Assembly (NCBI RefSeq): GCF_000257645.1
Contig: NZ_AJHJ01000012.1
Span: forward strand, 62,001-126,000
DNA from: Serratia sp. M24T3
GTDB taxonomy: Bacteria > Pseudomonadota > Gammaproteobacteria > Enterobacterales > Enterobacteriaceae
DNA length: 64,000 nt
Direction of reading: 5' to 3'
Under the pieces are notes generated by a model. The model did no database searches, was not told the origin of the DNA, and worked only from the letters and a program-made list of their open reading frames with translations. The position numbers were made by a program, and so were the translations under genes. Shown here piece after piece: positions 20,329 through 31,158 of this stretch (position 1 is the first letter of the stretch; every line of letters starts with the position of its first letter).

Positions 20329-20967
20329 TTGGGCGCGAAGACGGATCGACGAATAGTTTTTTTTGATCTCGATGGTACGCTGCATCAGCAGGACATGTTC
20401 GGCACCTTTATGCGTTTTCTATTATGGAGAATGCCACAAAATCTGCTGCTGGTGGTTCCGATGCTGCCGGTTATCGGCCTGGGAATGCTGCTCTGTGGGC
20501 GCGCGCAGCGCTGGCCGATGAGCCTGCTGTTGTGGTCAATTACCTTTGGCCATAGCGAGGCGCATTTAAAAGGACTTGAGCTGCGCTTCGTCAACTGGTT
20601 CCGCCAGAAAGTCGTGGCGTTTCCGGTGGTGCAAATGCGCCTGCGTGATTATCTCGACCGCGACAACGCCGAGGTGTGGCTGATAACCGGCTCCCCCGAA
20701 AATCTGGTGCAGCAGGTGTATAATTCCTCTCCTTTTCTGCCGCGTGTCAGGCTGGTTGGCAGCCGAATTGCGCGCCGTCATGGCGGCTGGGTCCTGGCTC
20801 TGCGCTGCCTTGGCGAAGAGAAAGTATCGCAGCTGGAACAGCGTATCGGCTCGCCGCTGAAACTGTACAGCGGGTACAGCGACAGCAAGCAGGATAACCC
20901 GCTGCTGTTTTTCTGCGAGCATCGTTTTCGAGTGAGCAAGCAGGGCGAGTTACAGCAGCTGGAATAA
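20329..20967 (+). CDS. pgpC: Phosphatidylglycerophosphatase C (PgpC/YfhB)
   Basis: 212 residues, HAD superfamily. It dephosphorylates phosphatidylglycerol-phosphate at the inner membrane. Motif I FDLDGTLHQQD lies at residues ~12-22, motif II is ITGSP, and SGYSDSKQDNPLL carries the C-terminal acidic motif. One hydrophobic helix lies around 36-57. The start is TTG, with GAGG nine bases upstream; the N-terminus then aligns with E. coli. The TTG lies four bases after the murP stop, so it may be co-transcribed with murQP. Confidence 0.95.
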   Translation: MGAKTDRRIVFFDLDGTLHQQDMFGTFMRFLLWRMPQNLLLVVPMLPVIGLGMLLCGRAQRWPMSLLLWSITFGHSEAHLKGLELRFVNWFRQKVVAFPVVQMRLRDYLDRDNAEVWLITGSPENLVQQVYNSSPFLPRVRLVGSRIARRHGGWVLALRCLGEEKVSQLEQRIGSPLKLYSGYSDSKQDNPLLFFCEHRFRVSKQGELQQLE

Positions 20968-21630
<663 letters not shown>

Positions 21631-21651
21631 TAATTTATTACGCGAGAGAAC

Positions 21652-23118
21652 TCAGCCTCCCGCGTTTTTCAATTCATCAGCGCTGACTGCCGGATAACCT
21701 GCTGCAAGCTGCGCCTGTAATGCCAAAGCTTGCGCTTTCTGCTTTTCTTTCTCCATCAAATATCCCACCAGGCTTATCTGATATTTGCGGATGTTCTCGA
21801 CGTAGTTAAACGCCTGAGTGCCGCTGGCATAGCCGTAAGTCGTTTTGCTGTAATAGCGTTTTTGGTTGAGCAGCGGCAGGCGCTGTTTTACGTCAACCCA
21901 ACTGTCTGGATTACCTTTTTGCGCCGCAGTGATCGCCCGCGCATCCAGCATGTGGCCATAGCCCATGTTATAGGCGGCCAGTGCAAACCAGATCTTGTCA
22001 TCGTCATCAATGGTGGCCGGCAGTGTATCTATAATGTTGTTGAGATACAGCGCGCCGCCGCGAATGCTTTCTTCGGTATCAAGACGATTCTCCACCCCCA
22101 GGCCCTGCGCGGTCGCGCGGGTCAGCATCATCATGCCGCGCACGCCGGTCGGCGAGGTTGCGCTCGGGTCCCAGTGCGATTCCTGATAAGAGATAGCCGC
22201 CAGTAAACGCCAGTCGATTTTGCCCGCATACTTCTCAAACATCGGTTGCAGAGTAGCGAGTTTGTCATCGATGCTATTAAGGAAGGCGCGGGTGTCAACA
22301 AAGTCAAAGCCTCCGACGTGGCCGAGATATTTTTCCTCGAGCCTTTCCAGCGTGCCGTCTTCGGAAATCTGGCTATAGAAGTCGAGCATCGCCGCATAGA
22401 GGCTGTCGTCATCGCTGGCTTTGTTGAAATACCAGGTCACCGGCTCGTCTTCGGTGGCGTCAAAGGCAACTGCCAGGCGTGGATAAACCCGCTGTAACAG
22501 TGCGACCGTCACGGAATCGCCCAGCGTATATTTCAGCTTGCCGTCAGCCACCTGCTGCATCAGTTCTGCCGGAGAATAGCGATGAGTAATGCCCCAGCCG
22601 AGGTTCGGGAACTTCTTTTTGGCCTCTTCCAGCGTGGTGATATGTGCCGCCCCGGCGGAAACCACCAGATTACCTTTGATATCATCATAGGTTTTTGGGC
22701 GCACCGAGCCTTGCCGATAAAGTACCTGCTGAGAGACGGTGTAGTACTCCGGCCCGGTACGAAATGACTTTAAGCGCTCGGGATTATAGATAAGCCCGGA
22801 TGCCAGAATGTCGGCTTTGTTGCTTTTGAGATCGCCAAACAGGCTTTCAATGTCTTTGTGCGGTATCAATACCAGCTTGACGCCAAGGTAGTCGGCGAAA
22901 CGGCTGGCTAATTCATAATCAAATCCCCGGTCACCGGTGGTGCCGTTAAAATATGTTTGCGAAGAATCGAGCGTGCTCACGCGCAACTCACCACGAGAAA
23001 GGATATTTTGTAGCTGATCTCCAGACCCACGTTGCCAGGGAATGCTCGGCCATAGGGCCAACGCCAGCAACAGGGTGATCAGACCTACAATTAAGTAGGT
23101 AAATTTTATGCGCTTCAA
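21652..23118 (-). CDS. mltF: Membrane-bound lytic murein transglycosylase F (MltF)
   Basis: 488 residues. An N-terminal hydrophobic anchor/signal (about 8-25, [16 protein letters not shown]) is followed by an ABC-binding-protein-like domain (about 40-265). The SLT catalytic domain (about 295-430) has Glu313 in [20 protein letters not shown]. It cleaves peptidoglycan glycosidic bonds to form 1,6-anhydroMurNAc. It is about 30 residues shorter than E. coli at the C-terminus. Divergent from purL, as in E. coli. Confidence 0.97.
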   Translation of the reverse strand: MKRIKFTYLIVGLITLLLALALWPSIPWQRGSGDQLQNILSRGELRVSTLDSSQTYFNGTTGDRGFDYELASRFADYLGVKLVLIPHKDIESLFGDLKSNKADILASGLIYNPERLKSFRTGPEYYTVSQQVLYRQGSVRPKTYDDIKGNLVVSAGAAHITTLEEAKKKFPNLGWGITHRYSPAELMQQVADGKLKYTLGDSVTVALLQRVYPRLAVAFDATEDEPVTWYFNKASDDDSLYAAMLDFYSQISEDGTLERLEEKYLGHVGGFDFVDTRAFLNSIDDKLATLQPMFEKYAGKIDWRLLAAISYQESHWDPSATSPTGVRGMMMLTRATAQGLGVENRLDTEESIRGGALYLNNIIDTLPATIDDDDKIWFALAAYNMGYGHMLDARAITAAQKGNPDSWVDVKQRLPLLNQKRYYSKTTYGYASGTQAFNYVENIRKYQISLVGYLMEKEKQKAQALALQAQLAAGYPAVSADELKNAGG

Positions 23119-23284
23119 ATAGTTATCTCTCTACCGCGCTATTTTTTTAATAAGATAAAACAGTGCTAAAAATGGGGTTAAGCCCCTGGTGCCGACGCAT
23201 TTTGCTCAACAAATCGTCAGTCTGCAACTTTATTCCCAATAACCCATATTAACTGTAAGGTTAAAGGTATTATCAATATTCCCT

Positions 23285-23323
23285 GCGCAAACGGTTTCGT
23301 CGCGCTCGAGGATTCTCTATAAT
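23285..23323 (+). promoter_or_regulatory. PurR operator and promoter of purL
   Basis: GCGCAAACGGTTTCGT (23285-23300) matches the PurR consensus ACGCAAACGTTTTCGT at 14 of 16 positions. TATAAT at 23318-23323 is a perfect -10. A 17-bp spacer places the -35 (TTTCGT, 23295-23300) inside the operator, so PurR bound with hypoxanthine or guanine should block transcription directly. Confidence 0.8.
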
Positions 23324-23399
23324 AGCCCGCGTTTTCCCCCCTGTTGCGCCCAATGAAGCACCTACGGTCAGTTGCTTCGAAGACGAGAGATATTTGATT

Positions 23400-26300
23400 A
23401 TGGAAATACTGCGTGGTTCGCCCGCTTTGTCGGCTTTTCGCATTAACAAACTGCTTTCCCGTTTTCAGGAAGCACAGCTTCCAGTTAACGACGTCTACGC
23501 CGAATTCGTACATTTCGCCGATGTCAGCGCTCCTCTGACAACGGATGAACAAACCAAGTTGCAGCGCCTGCTCAAATATGGTCCTTCTCTCGCCGAACAT
23601 GCTCCCGTTGGTCGACTGATTCTGGTTACTCCGCGTCCGGGTACAATATCCCCGTGGTCTTCAAAAGCCACCGACATTGCCCATAACTGCGGCCTGTCAC
23701 AGGTTATTCGTCTCGAGCGCGGCCTGGCGTTTTACGTTCAGGCTCCACAACTGACCGAAGCCCAGTGGCAAACTCTTGGCGCGCTATTGCATGACCGCAT
23801 GATGGAAACTGTCTTTACCGACCTTTCTGATGCGGAAAAACTGTTTGCCCAGCATCAGCCAGCACCGGTTCAGCACGTAGACCTGCTCGGTGAAGGCCGC
23901 GTGGCGCTGGAGCAGGCAAATATCAAATTAGGTCTGGCACTGGCAGAAGATGAAATTGACTATCTGGTCAACGCCTTCACCAATTTGGGCCGTAACCCGA
24001 CAGACATCGAGCTGTACATGTTCGCGCAGGCCAACTCCGAACACTGCCGCCATAAAATCTTTAACGCCGACTGGGTTATCGATGGCGAAGTACAGCCAAA
24101 ATCGCTGTTCAAAATGATCAAGAACACCTTTGAGCACACTCCTGACCACGTATTGTCTGCTTATAAAGACAACGCCGCGGTAATGGAAGGTTCGAAGGTT
24201 GGCCGTTTCTACGCCAATGCCGAGTCCGGGCTGTACAATTTCCATCAGGAAGATGCACATATCCTGATGAAGGTAGAAACCCACAATCACCCGACCGCAA
24301 TCTCCCCATGGCCGGGCGCCGCGACAGGTTCAGGCGGTGAAATCCGTGATGAAGGCGCAACCGGTCGCGGAGCCAAGCCAAAAGCTGGCCTGGTCGGTTT
24401 CTCGGTTTCCAACCTGCGTATACCTGGGTTTGAACAGCCTTGGGAAGAGAACTTCGGCAAACCGGATCGTATCGTGACCGCGCTGGAAATAATGACCGAC
24501 GGTCCTCTGGGGGGTGCAGCCTTTAACAACGAATTTGGTCGCCCGGCGCTTCTGGGTTACTTCCGTACCTATGAAGAGCAGGTCAACAGTCATAATGGAC
24601 CAGAACTGCGCGGATACCATAAGCCAATAATGCTGGCGGGCGGAATTGGGAATATTCGTGCCGACCACGTGCAGAAGGGTGAAATCACCGTTGGCGCCAA
24701 ACTGATCGTGCTTGGCGGACCGGCAATGAACATTGGCTTAGGCGGCGGCGCAGCTTCTTCCATGGCTTCTGGCCAGTCTGATGCCGACCTGGACTTCGCC
24801 TCCGTGCAGCGTGACAACCCGGAAATGGAACGTCGCTGTCAGGAAGTTATTGACCGCTGCTGGCAATTGGGCGAAGCCAACCCGATTCTGTTTATCCACG
24901 ACGTGGGCGCGGGCGGTTTGTCCAACGCTATGCCAGAGCTGGTCAGCGATGGCGAACGCGGTGGCCGCTTCCAGCTGCGCGATATCCTTAACGACGAGCC
25001 GGGCATGAGCCCGCTGGAAGTCTGGTGTAACGAATCTCAGGAACGCTACGTGATGGCAGTTGCTCCGGCTCAGCTGGAGCAGTTCGATGCTATCTGTAAA
25101 CGTGAGCGCGCACCTTATGCGGTGATCGGTGAAGCCACGGAAGAAATGCACCTTTCGCTGGAAGATAGTCACTTTGGCAACCAGCCGATTGACATGCCGC
25201 TTGACGTGCTGCTCGGCAAAACACCAAAAATGACCCGCGACGTGGAAACCTTGAAAGCGGTGGGTGACGAGCTTAACGGTGAAAATATTCAGATTGCCGA
25301 AGCGGTAAATCGCATTCTGCATCTGCCGGCGGTTGCCGAGAAAACCTTCCTGATCACCATTGGTGACCGCACCGTGACCGGCATGGTAGCTCGAGATCAA
25401 ATGGTGGGTCCATGGCAGATCCCTGTTGCCGACTGTGCAGTCACCACTGCCAGCCTCGATAGCTATCACGGCGAAGCAATGTCACTGGGCGAACGTGCGC
25501 CGGTAGCCTTGCTGGACTTCGCTGCGTCTGGCCGTTTGGCCGTGGGCGAAGCGCTGACCAACATTGCGGCCACCGAAATTGGCAGCCTCAAGCGCGTGAA
25601 ACTTTCTGCAAACTGGATGTCTGCAGCGGGCCACCCGGGCGAAGACGCAGGTTTGTATGCCGCGGTTAAAGCGGTTGGCGAAGAGCTGTGTCCGGCACTG
25701 GGCATTACTATTCCAGTGGGCAAAGACTCAATGTCGATGAAAACTCGCTGGCAGGAAGGCACTGAGCAGCGCGAAATGACCTCGCCATTGTCACTGGTGA
25801 TTACCGCCTTTGCCCGTGTCGAAGATGTTCGCCACACTGTGACGCCTGAGCTGCGTACCGACAAGGGCGACAGCTCCTTGTTGCTGATTGACCTTGGTGT
25901 TGGCCACAACGCACTCGGTGCAACGGCGTTGGCACAGGTTTATCGCCAGTTGGGCAATACTCCGGCTGACGTGCGCAGCGCCGATCAACTGGCAGGTTTC
26001 TTCAACGCAATGCAGAAACTGGTTTCCGAACAGAAATTACTGGCTTACCACGACCGTTCAGACGGCGGCCTGCTGGTTACGCTGGCGGAAATGGCCTTTG
26101 CTGGTCACTGCGGCCTGACTGCTGATATTGCCTCTCTGGGTGATTCCGCGTTGGCAGCTCTGTTTAACGAAGAGCTGGGTGCGGTGATTCAGGTTCGTGA
26201 CGAACAGCGCGCCGAGGTTGAGCAGATTCTGGCGCAGCACGGTCTGGGCGACTGTACACACTTCCTGGGCAGCGTAAATCAGGGCGATCGCTTCGTGATA

Positions 26301-27290
26301 ACCTCTGGCGACAAGCCGGTTTACAGTGAAAGCCGCAGCACGCTGCGTACCTGGTGGGCGGAAACAACCTGGCAGATGCAGCGCCTGCGCGACAACCCTG
26401 AGTGTGCCGATCAGGAACATGAAGCCAAGAAAGACAACAGCGATCCGGGACTGAACGTCAAACTGACTTTTGCACCGGATGAAGACATTGCCGCGCCATA
26501 CATCGCGACAGGTGCGCGTCCAAAAGTTGCCGTTCTGCGTGAGCAGGGCGTTAACTCTCACGTTGAAATGGCCGCTGCGTTCCACCGCGCCGGTTTCGAT
26601 GCGGTAGACGTTCACATGAGCGACCTGATTGCAGGCCGTCGTGACCTGCAAGACTTCCACACTCTGGTAGCCTGTGGCGGCTTCTCCTACGGCGACGTGC
26701 TGGGTGCCGGCGAAGGCTGGGCGAAGTCAGTGCTGTTTAACGATCGCGTTCGTGACGAGTTCGAAGACTTCTTCCATCGTCCACAGACCTTGGCGCTGGG
26801 CGTGTGTAACGGCTGCCAGATGATGTCTAACCTGAAAGACATTATTCCAGGCACCGAGCATTGGCCGCGCTTCGTGCGCAACCTGTCCGACCGCTTTGAA
26901 GCGCGTTTCAGCCTGGTTGAAGTTACTGCAAGCCCGTCGCTGCTGTTGCAGGGGATGGCCGGTTCACGTATGCCAATCGCCGTATCGCACGGTGAAGGTT
27001 TTGTAGAAGTGCGTGATGCAGTGCATTTGTCTCAGCTGGAGCACGCGAATCTGGTCGCACTGCGCTTTGTGGATAACAACGGACGCGTGACCGAGAATTA
27101 TCCGGCGAACCCTAACGGTTCACCGAACGGTATCACGGCGGTAACCAACCTCTCAGGCCGCGTCACCGTGATGATGCCGCATCCTGAGCGCGTATTCCGT
27201 AGCGTGAGCAACTCCTGGCACCCGGAAAACTGGGGCGAAGACAGCCCTTGGATGCGCATATTCCGCAACGCCCGTAAGCAGCTTGGCTAA
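23400..27290 (+). CDS. purL: Phosphoribosylformylglycinamidine synthase PurL
   Basis: 1296 residues, the large single-chain type. It converts FGAR, glutamine and ATP to FGAM in purine synthesis. N-terminal PurS-like domain, two tandem PurM-like synthetase halves (for example [20 protein letters not shown] and [15 protein letters not shown]), then a class I glutaminase domain with nucleophile Cys in [10 protein letters not shown] and PHPER near the end. ATG 23400 aligns with E. coli; an in-frame TTG six bases earlier is less likely. A PurR box overlaps its promoter. Confidence 0.99.
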   Translation: MEILRGSPALSAFRINKLLSRFQEAQLPVNDVYAEFVHFADVSAPLTTDEQTKLQRLLKYGPSLAEHAPVGRLILVTPRPGTISPWSSKATDIAHNCGLSQVIRLERGLAFYVQAPQLTEAQWQTLGALLHDRMMETVFTDLSDAEKLFAQHQPAPVQHVDLLGEGRVALEQANIKLGLALAEDEIDYLVNAFTNLGRNPTDIELYMFAQANSEHCRHKIFNADWVIDGEVQPKSLFKMIKNTFEHTPDHVLSAYKDNAAVMEGSKVGRFYANAESGLYNFHQEDAHILMKVETHNHPTAISPWPGAATGSGGEIRDEGATGRGAKPKAGLVGFSVSNLRIPGFEQPWEENFGKPDRIVTALEIMTDGPLGGAAFNNEFGRPALLGYFRTYEEQVNSHNGPELRGYHKPIMLAGGIGNIRADHVQKGEITVGAKLIVLGGPAMNIGLGGGAASSMASGQSDADLDFASVQRDNPEMERRCQEVIDRCWQLGEANPILFIHDVGAGGLSNAMPELVSDGERGGRFQLRDILNDEPGMSPLEVWCNESQERYVMAVAPAQLEQFDAICKRERAPYAVIGEATEEMHLSLEDSHFGNQPIDMPLDVLLGKTPKMTRDVETLKAVGDELNGENIQIAEAVNRILHLPAVAEKTFLITIGDRTVTGMVARDQMVGPWQIPVADCAVTTASLDSYHGEAMSLGERAPVALLDFAASGRLAVGEALTNIAATEIGSLKRVKLSANWMSAAGHPGEDAGLYAAVKAVGEELCPALGITIPVGKDSMSMKTRWQEGTEQREMTSPLSLVITAFARVEDVRHTVTPELRTDKGDSSLLLIDLGVGHNALGATALAQVYRQLGNTPADVRSADQLAGFFNAMQKLVSEQKLLAYHDRSDGGLLVTLAEMAFAGHCGLTADIASLGDSALAALFNEELGAVIQVRDEQRAEVEQILAQHGLGDCTHFLGSVNQGDRFVITSGDKPVYSESRSTLRTWWAETTWQMQRLRDNPECADQEHEAKKDNSDPGLNVKLTFAPDEDIAAPYIATGARPKVAVLREQGVNSHVEMAAAFHRAGFDAVDVHMSDLIAGRRDLQDFHTLVACGGFSYGDVLGAGEGWAKSVLFNDRVRDEFEDFFHRPQTLALGVCNGCQMMSNLKDIIPGTEHWPRFVRNLSDRFEARFSLVEVTASPSLLLQGMAGSRMPIAVSHGEGFVEVRDAVHLSQLEHANLVALRFVDNNGRVTENYPANPNGSPNGITAVTNLSGRVTVMMPHPERVFRSVSNSWHPENWGEDSPWMRIFRNARKQLG

Positions 27291-27310
27291 TTAATGCCCT
27301 CAGGCTGACT

Positions 27311-28225
27311 CTAAAAATCCACAGTACTTCGGTCTGTGGATTTTTTTTGCCAAATTTCCGTATTGGCCAACTCGATATGCTCGATGAGCATTTCGCGGCA
27401 GGTGCCGATCAGGTTGCCGCGATGCACACTTACTCCGTCATAGGCAGTATCTGCCAACGCAGGAAAGGTCGGATATTTAATATCGCTATTAAACAGAGGT
27501 CGGCAATCGTTATTGAAGCGATTTTTTTTAAGATTTGAACTGGCAATATTTTTCGCTTCTTTATCCAGCACTGAATCACACTCATCCTGAAGTTGATAAA
27601 TCTCGTCACGCGTTTTTTGCACTACCGCCAGTTTGCCGTCAATAATGTTGCGAACCTGCTCGGCGTCGTCAGCAATAGGCAGATTATTTTCCAGCGTCCG
27701 AAGTTCGAAATTTAGATGACCCTCGCGAAAGCCCAGATTGTCCAAATTCTCATTAAGTTGCCTGTTTGTTTCTTCACAGAACTTCAGGCAGCTGGTGGGA
27801 GAAATCTCGGCGAGTTTGATTGACAGTTTATTCTCGGCGGCGCTATTTATCTCGGCCATATGGCTGCAGGTTTCGCTCTCAAATATTTGAGGTTTAATAA
27901 TTTCGTCCAGTGAATACAGGTCGTTAATGACCTTTTTTAGGCATTCGCGCTGACCCTGATATTTTATTTTACTTGGCGAAATGCCTCGTCTGGATTTATT
28001 CCCGTCATATTCTTGATGATCTAAAAATGAAAAATCATGGAACTCGAGCAGCTCGCTGATTTTGTTCTCCAGATGAATGACATTATCCATCGAAGATGGA
28101 ACAAGCGTATTATTCTTGATTGCACTGAGATGTTTGGTCGCAGAAAAATCGGGTGCGGTTAATACAGATGAAATTGCAGGCAATGCGAAGATGCATTTTA
28201 TAACGTTTTCAACAGATATTTGCAT
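27311..28225 (-). CDS. Orphan protein of unknown function, partly coiled-coil
   Basis: 304 residues with no family I recognise. ATG 28225 has a good GAGGA six bases upstream, which supports a real gene. The N-terminus has a short hydrophobic run (VIKCIFALPAISSVL) that could be a weak signal peptide. The middle and C-terminal parts are charged and helical, with a likely coiled coil around residues 190-230 (QVRNIIDGKLAVVQKTRDEI). Several cysteines are scattered. A+T-rich compared with purL. The stop codon falls inside the purL terminator stem. It could be a secreted or effector-like protein, but nothing proves it. Confidence 0.6.
   Translation of the reverse strand: MQISVENVIKCIFALPAISSVLTAPDFSATKHLSAIKNNTLVPSSMDNVIHLENKISELLEFHDFSFLDHQEYDGNKSRRGISPSKIKYQGQRECLKKVINDLYSLDEIIKPQIFESETCSHMAEINSAAENKLSIKLAEISPTSCLKFCEETNRQLNENLDNLGFREGHLNFELRTLENNLPIADDAEQVRNIIDGKLAVVQKTRDEIYQLQDECDSVLDKEAKNIASSNLKKNRFNNDCRPLFNSDIKYPTFPALADTAYDGVSVHRGNLIGTCREMLIEHIELANTEIWQKKSTDRSTVDF
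27313..27348. terminator. Intrinsic terminator after purL
   Basis: AAAAATCCACAG (27313-27324) pairs with CTGTGGATTTTT (27334-27345) around a nine-base loop, and the T-run extends to 27348. The stem contains the last codons and part of the stop codon of the convergent gene at 27311-28225. Confidence 0.9.
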
Positions 28226-28351
28226 GATAATCCTCGCTTTAATTGATTCGGCTATTAAAATTTAGAGCGAGTAAAATATTCCCCTTGGTAAAAATTTAAT
28301 ATTAATTTTCGCTCAAAAATGTTGCTTGATTTCTTTCAGATCAAACCCTAT

Positions 28352-28375
28352 CGTTGTGCATCAAACTACATAACG
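28352..28375 (+). promoter_or_regulatory. ModE-like operator
   Basis: A 24-bp element begins CGTTGTGC and ends CTACATAACG. From memory, the E. coli modA operator has the same length and the same right half (CTACATAACG), with left half CGTTATAT. It ends ten bases before the GTG of the binding-protein gene. This suggests repression by molybdate- or tungstate-loaded ModE. An inverted pair TTGAT/ATCAA (28326-28344) lies just upstream. Confidence 0.6.
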
Positions 28376-28385
28376 GTGGCTAATC

Positions 28386-29342
28386 GTGCGTGAATTCTCG
28401 AATAAAAAGCTTAATAAAAAATTTAAGAATCTTGGTTCCGGGCTGTTACTGGCTTCAATGACTCTGGGCAGTGCGTCGGCGTTTGCAGCGGATAATATTA
28501 ATGTCACCTATGCCGGTTCGATGGGCGTGGTAATGGACAAATATCTTGGCCCCACCTTTGCCAAACAGCATAACCTTAATTACCAGGGCCAAGGTCAAGG
28601 GGCTTACGGAATGGCGAATCTGCTGGCTTCAAAAAAAGTGGTCGCTGACGTATTTGTTTCTATTACACCCGGCCCGATTGAGGTCTTGAAGAAGGCTGGT
28701 TTGGTCGATACTTCGATGCCGGTTGCCAGCACGCGCATGGTGATCGCCTATAACCCAAAAGGGAAATTTGCGCAGCAGTTCGAGGCTATTAAAGATAACA
28801 AAGCCGGGGCTGCACCTTGGTGGAAAGTGCTGCAAACGCCGGGCCTGCATTTTGGTCGCACCGACCCGGCGACCGATCCGCAGGGTCAAAATATTATTTT
28901 CACCATGATGCTGGCCGAAAAGTACTATCATCAGCCGGGCTTGACCAAAAAAGTGCTGGGCGAGACGACCAATCCTCAGCAGGTTCTGGCTGAAGGGGGC
29001 TTGCTGACGCGTCTTGAGGCAGGGCAGGTCGATGCTGCTTCGGGCTACGAAAGTGCCACCCGTTCCGCTAAACTGCCTTACATCGTGTTGCCGGATGAAA
29101 TTAACCTCAGTAACCCGGACATGTCGGCGCAGTGGTACGATACGGTAAGCTTCACCATCAAAGACAGCGCGGGCAAAGATAAAACACTGCATACTCAACC
29201 GCTGGTGTTCTATGCTGCGGTGTTGAAAAATGCCCCTAACCCTGCGGCCGCGAAAGAGTTTATCTCGTTTATGAAGAGCGCCGAAGGGCAGAAAATATTC
29301 CGGGAAAATGGCTACGACAAACCCAAGGGCCATGATTACTAA
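28386..29342 (+). CDS. Periplasmic molybdate/tungstate-type ABC substrate-binding protein
   Basis: 318 residues from GTG 28386. The signal peptide has a basic start (KKLNKKFK), a hydrophobic core, and probable cleavage after SASAFA. The mature part is a ModA/WtpA-like binding protein (SBP_bac_11 type): INVTYAGSMGVVMDK, the hinge motif FGRTDPATDPQG, and GQVDAASGYES. The WtpA-like pattern and the ModE-like operator just upstream point to an oxyanion such as molybdate or tungstate; sulfate is less likely. The permease gene follows 31 bp later. No ATPase gene is nearby. Confidence 0.85.
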   Translation: MREFSNKKLNKKFKNLGSGLLLASMTLGSASAFAADNINVTYAGSMGVVMDKYLGPTFAKQHNLNYQGQGQGAYGMANLLASKKVVADVFVSITPGPIEVLKKAGLVDTSMPVASTRMVIAYNPKGKFAQQFEAIKDNKAGAAPWWKVLQTPGLHFGRTDPATDPQGQNIIFTMMLAEKYYHQPGLTKKVLGETTNPQQVLAEGGLLTRLEAGQVDAASGYESATRSAKLPYIVLPDEINLSNPDMSAQWYDTVSFTIKDSAGKDKTLHTQPLVFYAAVLKNAPNPAAAKEFISFMKSAEGQKIFRENGYDKPKGHDY

Positions 29343-29373
29343 GCAAAACAGCCTAAACATAAGGTAACGCCGG

Positions 29374-30141
29374 ATGATCAGTCTGTGGCTGGCCATTCCG
29401 GCCCTTGCCCTATTAGCTATTCCATTTATCACGCTTATTTCCATTACACCATGGCGAGGTTTCCATCTCGCCTATGGTGACTGGCATTCGGTCAGCATTT
29501 CATTGGGGCTGAGTGCGGTTTCCATCCCGATTATCATCATTTTGGGCATTCCGCTGGCCTTGTGGATGGCGCGTAGCCAGAGCCGCTGGCGTTCGTGGGT
29601 TGAGGTTGCCGTCATGGTGCCTCTGCTCACTCCGCCACTGGCGATGGGCATCTTGCTGGTCTCAGTTTATGGCCCTTATGGCAGTGTTGGCGAGGGGCTT
29701 TCCCGTATTGGTGTGTCGCTGACCAATAACGCGGGCGCTTTTGTGTTGGCGCAGGTCTATGGGGCATTGCCGTATTTTGTGATGTCGGCCCGCGCTGCGT
29801 TTGAAGGCGTCCCGGCAGATGTTGAAGAAGCCGGCAAAACGCTGGGTGCCTCGCGCTGGAATATTCTGACTAAACTCACATTGCCTATTGCTGGCAGAGG
29901 GTTAGCCACCGGATTGGCGATCGCCTGGGTCAGAGTGATCGGCGAATTTGGTATTGTGATGGTGTTCTGCTATTTCCCACAGGGCATTCCGGTAAAACTG
30001 TTTATCAACCTACAGAATGACGGCGTTAACTCTGTATACACACTCATGTGGATATTACTGATCACTACCTTGCCTTTCCCGCTGTGGTGTTTTTCTCGCA
30101 TGGGTAATCGCCGTAAGGGGAATATGACTCTGGCCGAATAA
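29374..30141 (+). CDS. ABC transporter permease, ModB/WtpB-like
   Basis: 255 residues, about six membrane helices. The EAA loop that contacts the ATPase is clear: DVEEAGKTLGASRWNILTKLTLP (about residues 150-172). RBS AAGGT precedes ATG. It pairs with the binding protein upstream. The operon ends at a terminator (30194-30230) with no ATP-binding subunit, so an ATPase encoded elsewhere (for example ModC) must energise it. Confidence 0.88.
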   Translation: MISLWLAIPALALLAIPFITLISITPWRGFHLAYGDWHSVSISLGLSAVSIPIIIILGIPLALWMARSQSRWRSWVEVAVMVPLLTPPLAMGILLVSVYGPYGSVGEGLSRIGVSLTNNAGAFVLAQVYGALPYFVMSARAAFEGVPADVEEAGKTLGASRWNILTKLTLPIAGRGLATGLAIAWVRVIGEFGIVMVFCYFPQGIPVKLFINLQNDGVNSVYTLMWILLITTLPFPLWCFSRMGNRRKGNMTLAE

Positions 30142-30193
30142 ATTAATGTGAAATAATATTAATTAATAAGATTCCTATTCTCGGCTTCATTAG

Positions 30194-30230
30194 GGTTGCT
30201 TTTTTTAAATGTTAAGCAACCTGTATTTTT
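30194..30230 (+). terminator. Intrinsic terminator after the permease gene
   Basis: GGTTGCTT (30194-30201) pairs with AAGCAACC (30214-30221), followed by TGTATTTTT. It closes the binding-protein/permease operon. The remaining ~180 bp up to pagP are very A+T-rich and hold only presumed promoter sequence. Confidence 0.75.
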
Positions 30231-30409
30231 AAGGCATTTCACCTTAATTTATTATTAATTTCCTTAATTACCTTCCCATTAAAGTCTTCCATATCAATTA
30301 GTTATTTAAAAGGTTTTCTTTATTAAGGCGACGTTTAATATTTCATAACGAAAGTTGCGTTATTATTGCTCATCGAAATTATTTTACTAAATATAAAGAA
30401 GACTGTTTT

Positions 30410-31018
30410 ATGCGTAACTTTAAAAAAACACCTCTGGCTCTGATTCTTGGGCTTTGCCTGCTCGCATCTCCGGTATTGGCAGAAAATTCCATACCCGGTG
30501 TCACATCCGAGAGCTCTACCGAACAACCCTCCGGATTCAGCGGCTGGTGGTCATCGTGGAAAAATGATGTCTCCACTACCTGGAGTGCGCCGCAACGGCA
30601 CGACCTGTATTTGCCAGTCATTACCTGGCATAACCGATTGACCTACGATCGTGCTCATACAGACAACTATAATGAGCGGCCTTGGGGCGCAGGCTACGGT
30701 ATTTCTCGCTACGACGAAAAAGGCGACTGGCATGGCCTTTATATTATGGCTTTTAAAGACTCTTTCAATAAATGGGAGCCGATTGGCGGTTACGGTTATG
30801 AGAAAATCTGGCGACCGTTACAGGATCAGGGATTTAAATTAGGTCTGGGATATACAGCTGCGGTTACCGCGAGGAATAATTATAATTATATTCCGATCCC
30901 GCTGGTGCTGCCGCTTGCCTCAATCGGCTATGAGCGTTTGACCTTACAGGCGACCTATATTCCGGGAACCTATAATAACGGCAACGTGTTCTTTGCGTGG
31001 CTACGATTCGATTTTTGA
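30410..31018 (+). CDS. pagP: Lipid A palmitoyltransferase PagP
   Basis: 202 residues. Signal peptide cleaved after about residue 24 (ASPVLA), then an eight-stranded outer-membrane barrel. It moves palmitate from phospholipid to lipid A, giving resistance to cationic peptides. Catalytic residues correspond to H74 (ITWHNR) and D117-S118 (FKDSFN). The stretches [10 protein letters not shown] and [16 protein letters not shown] match E. coli closely. In E. coli PhoP-PhoQ controls it; no convincing PhoP box was seen in the A+T-rich upstream region. Confidence 0.96.
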   Translation: MRNFKKTPLALILGLCLLASPVLAENSIPGVTSESSTEQPSGFSGWWSSWKNDVSTTWSAPQRHDLYLPVITWHNRLTYDRAHTDNYNERPWGAGYGISRYDEKGDWHGLYIMAFKDSFNKWEPIGGYGYEKIWRPLQDQGFKLGLGYTAAVTARNNYNYIPIPLVLPLASIGYERLTLQATYIPGTYNNGNVFFAWLRFDF

Positions 31019-31158
31019 TCATGTCTTTTGTTAATACAGCGCTGTGAGCTAGATCCCTCTCTGCCACAGCCTGATCCCTTATGCTTGATTTTCCTTGTTT
31101 TACTTAGCTTTAACCCGTTATAAACATGAGAAGTCATTTATAACATCAGGAGAATCAT

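Noticed and set aside
24738-25469. 243-codon minus-strand frame inside purL
   Set aside because: Antisense shadow of a highly conserved gene; no RBS or recognisable domain.
28226-28385. Molybdenum-cofactor riboswitch before the binding-protein gene
   Set aside because: The upstream region is short and A+T-rich, without the conserved riboswitch stems; a ModE-like protein site explains the regulation better.
30142-30409. PhoP box upstream of pagP
   Set aside because: No pair of GGTTTA-type repeats with correct spacing could be found, though PhoP control is known in E. coli.
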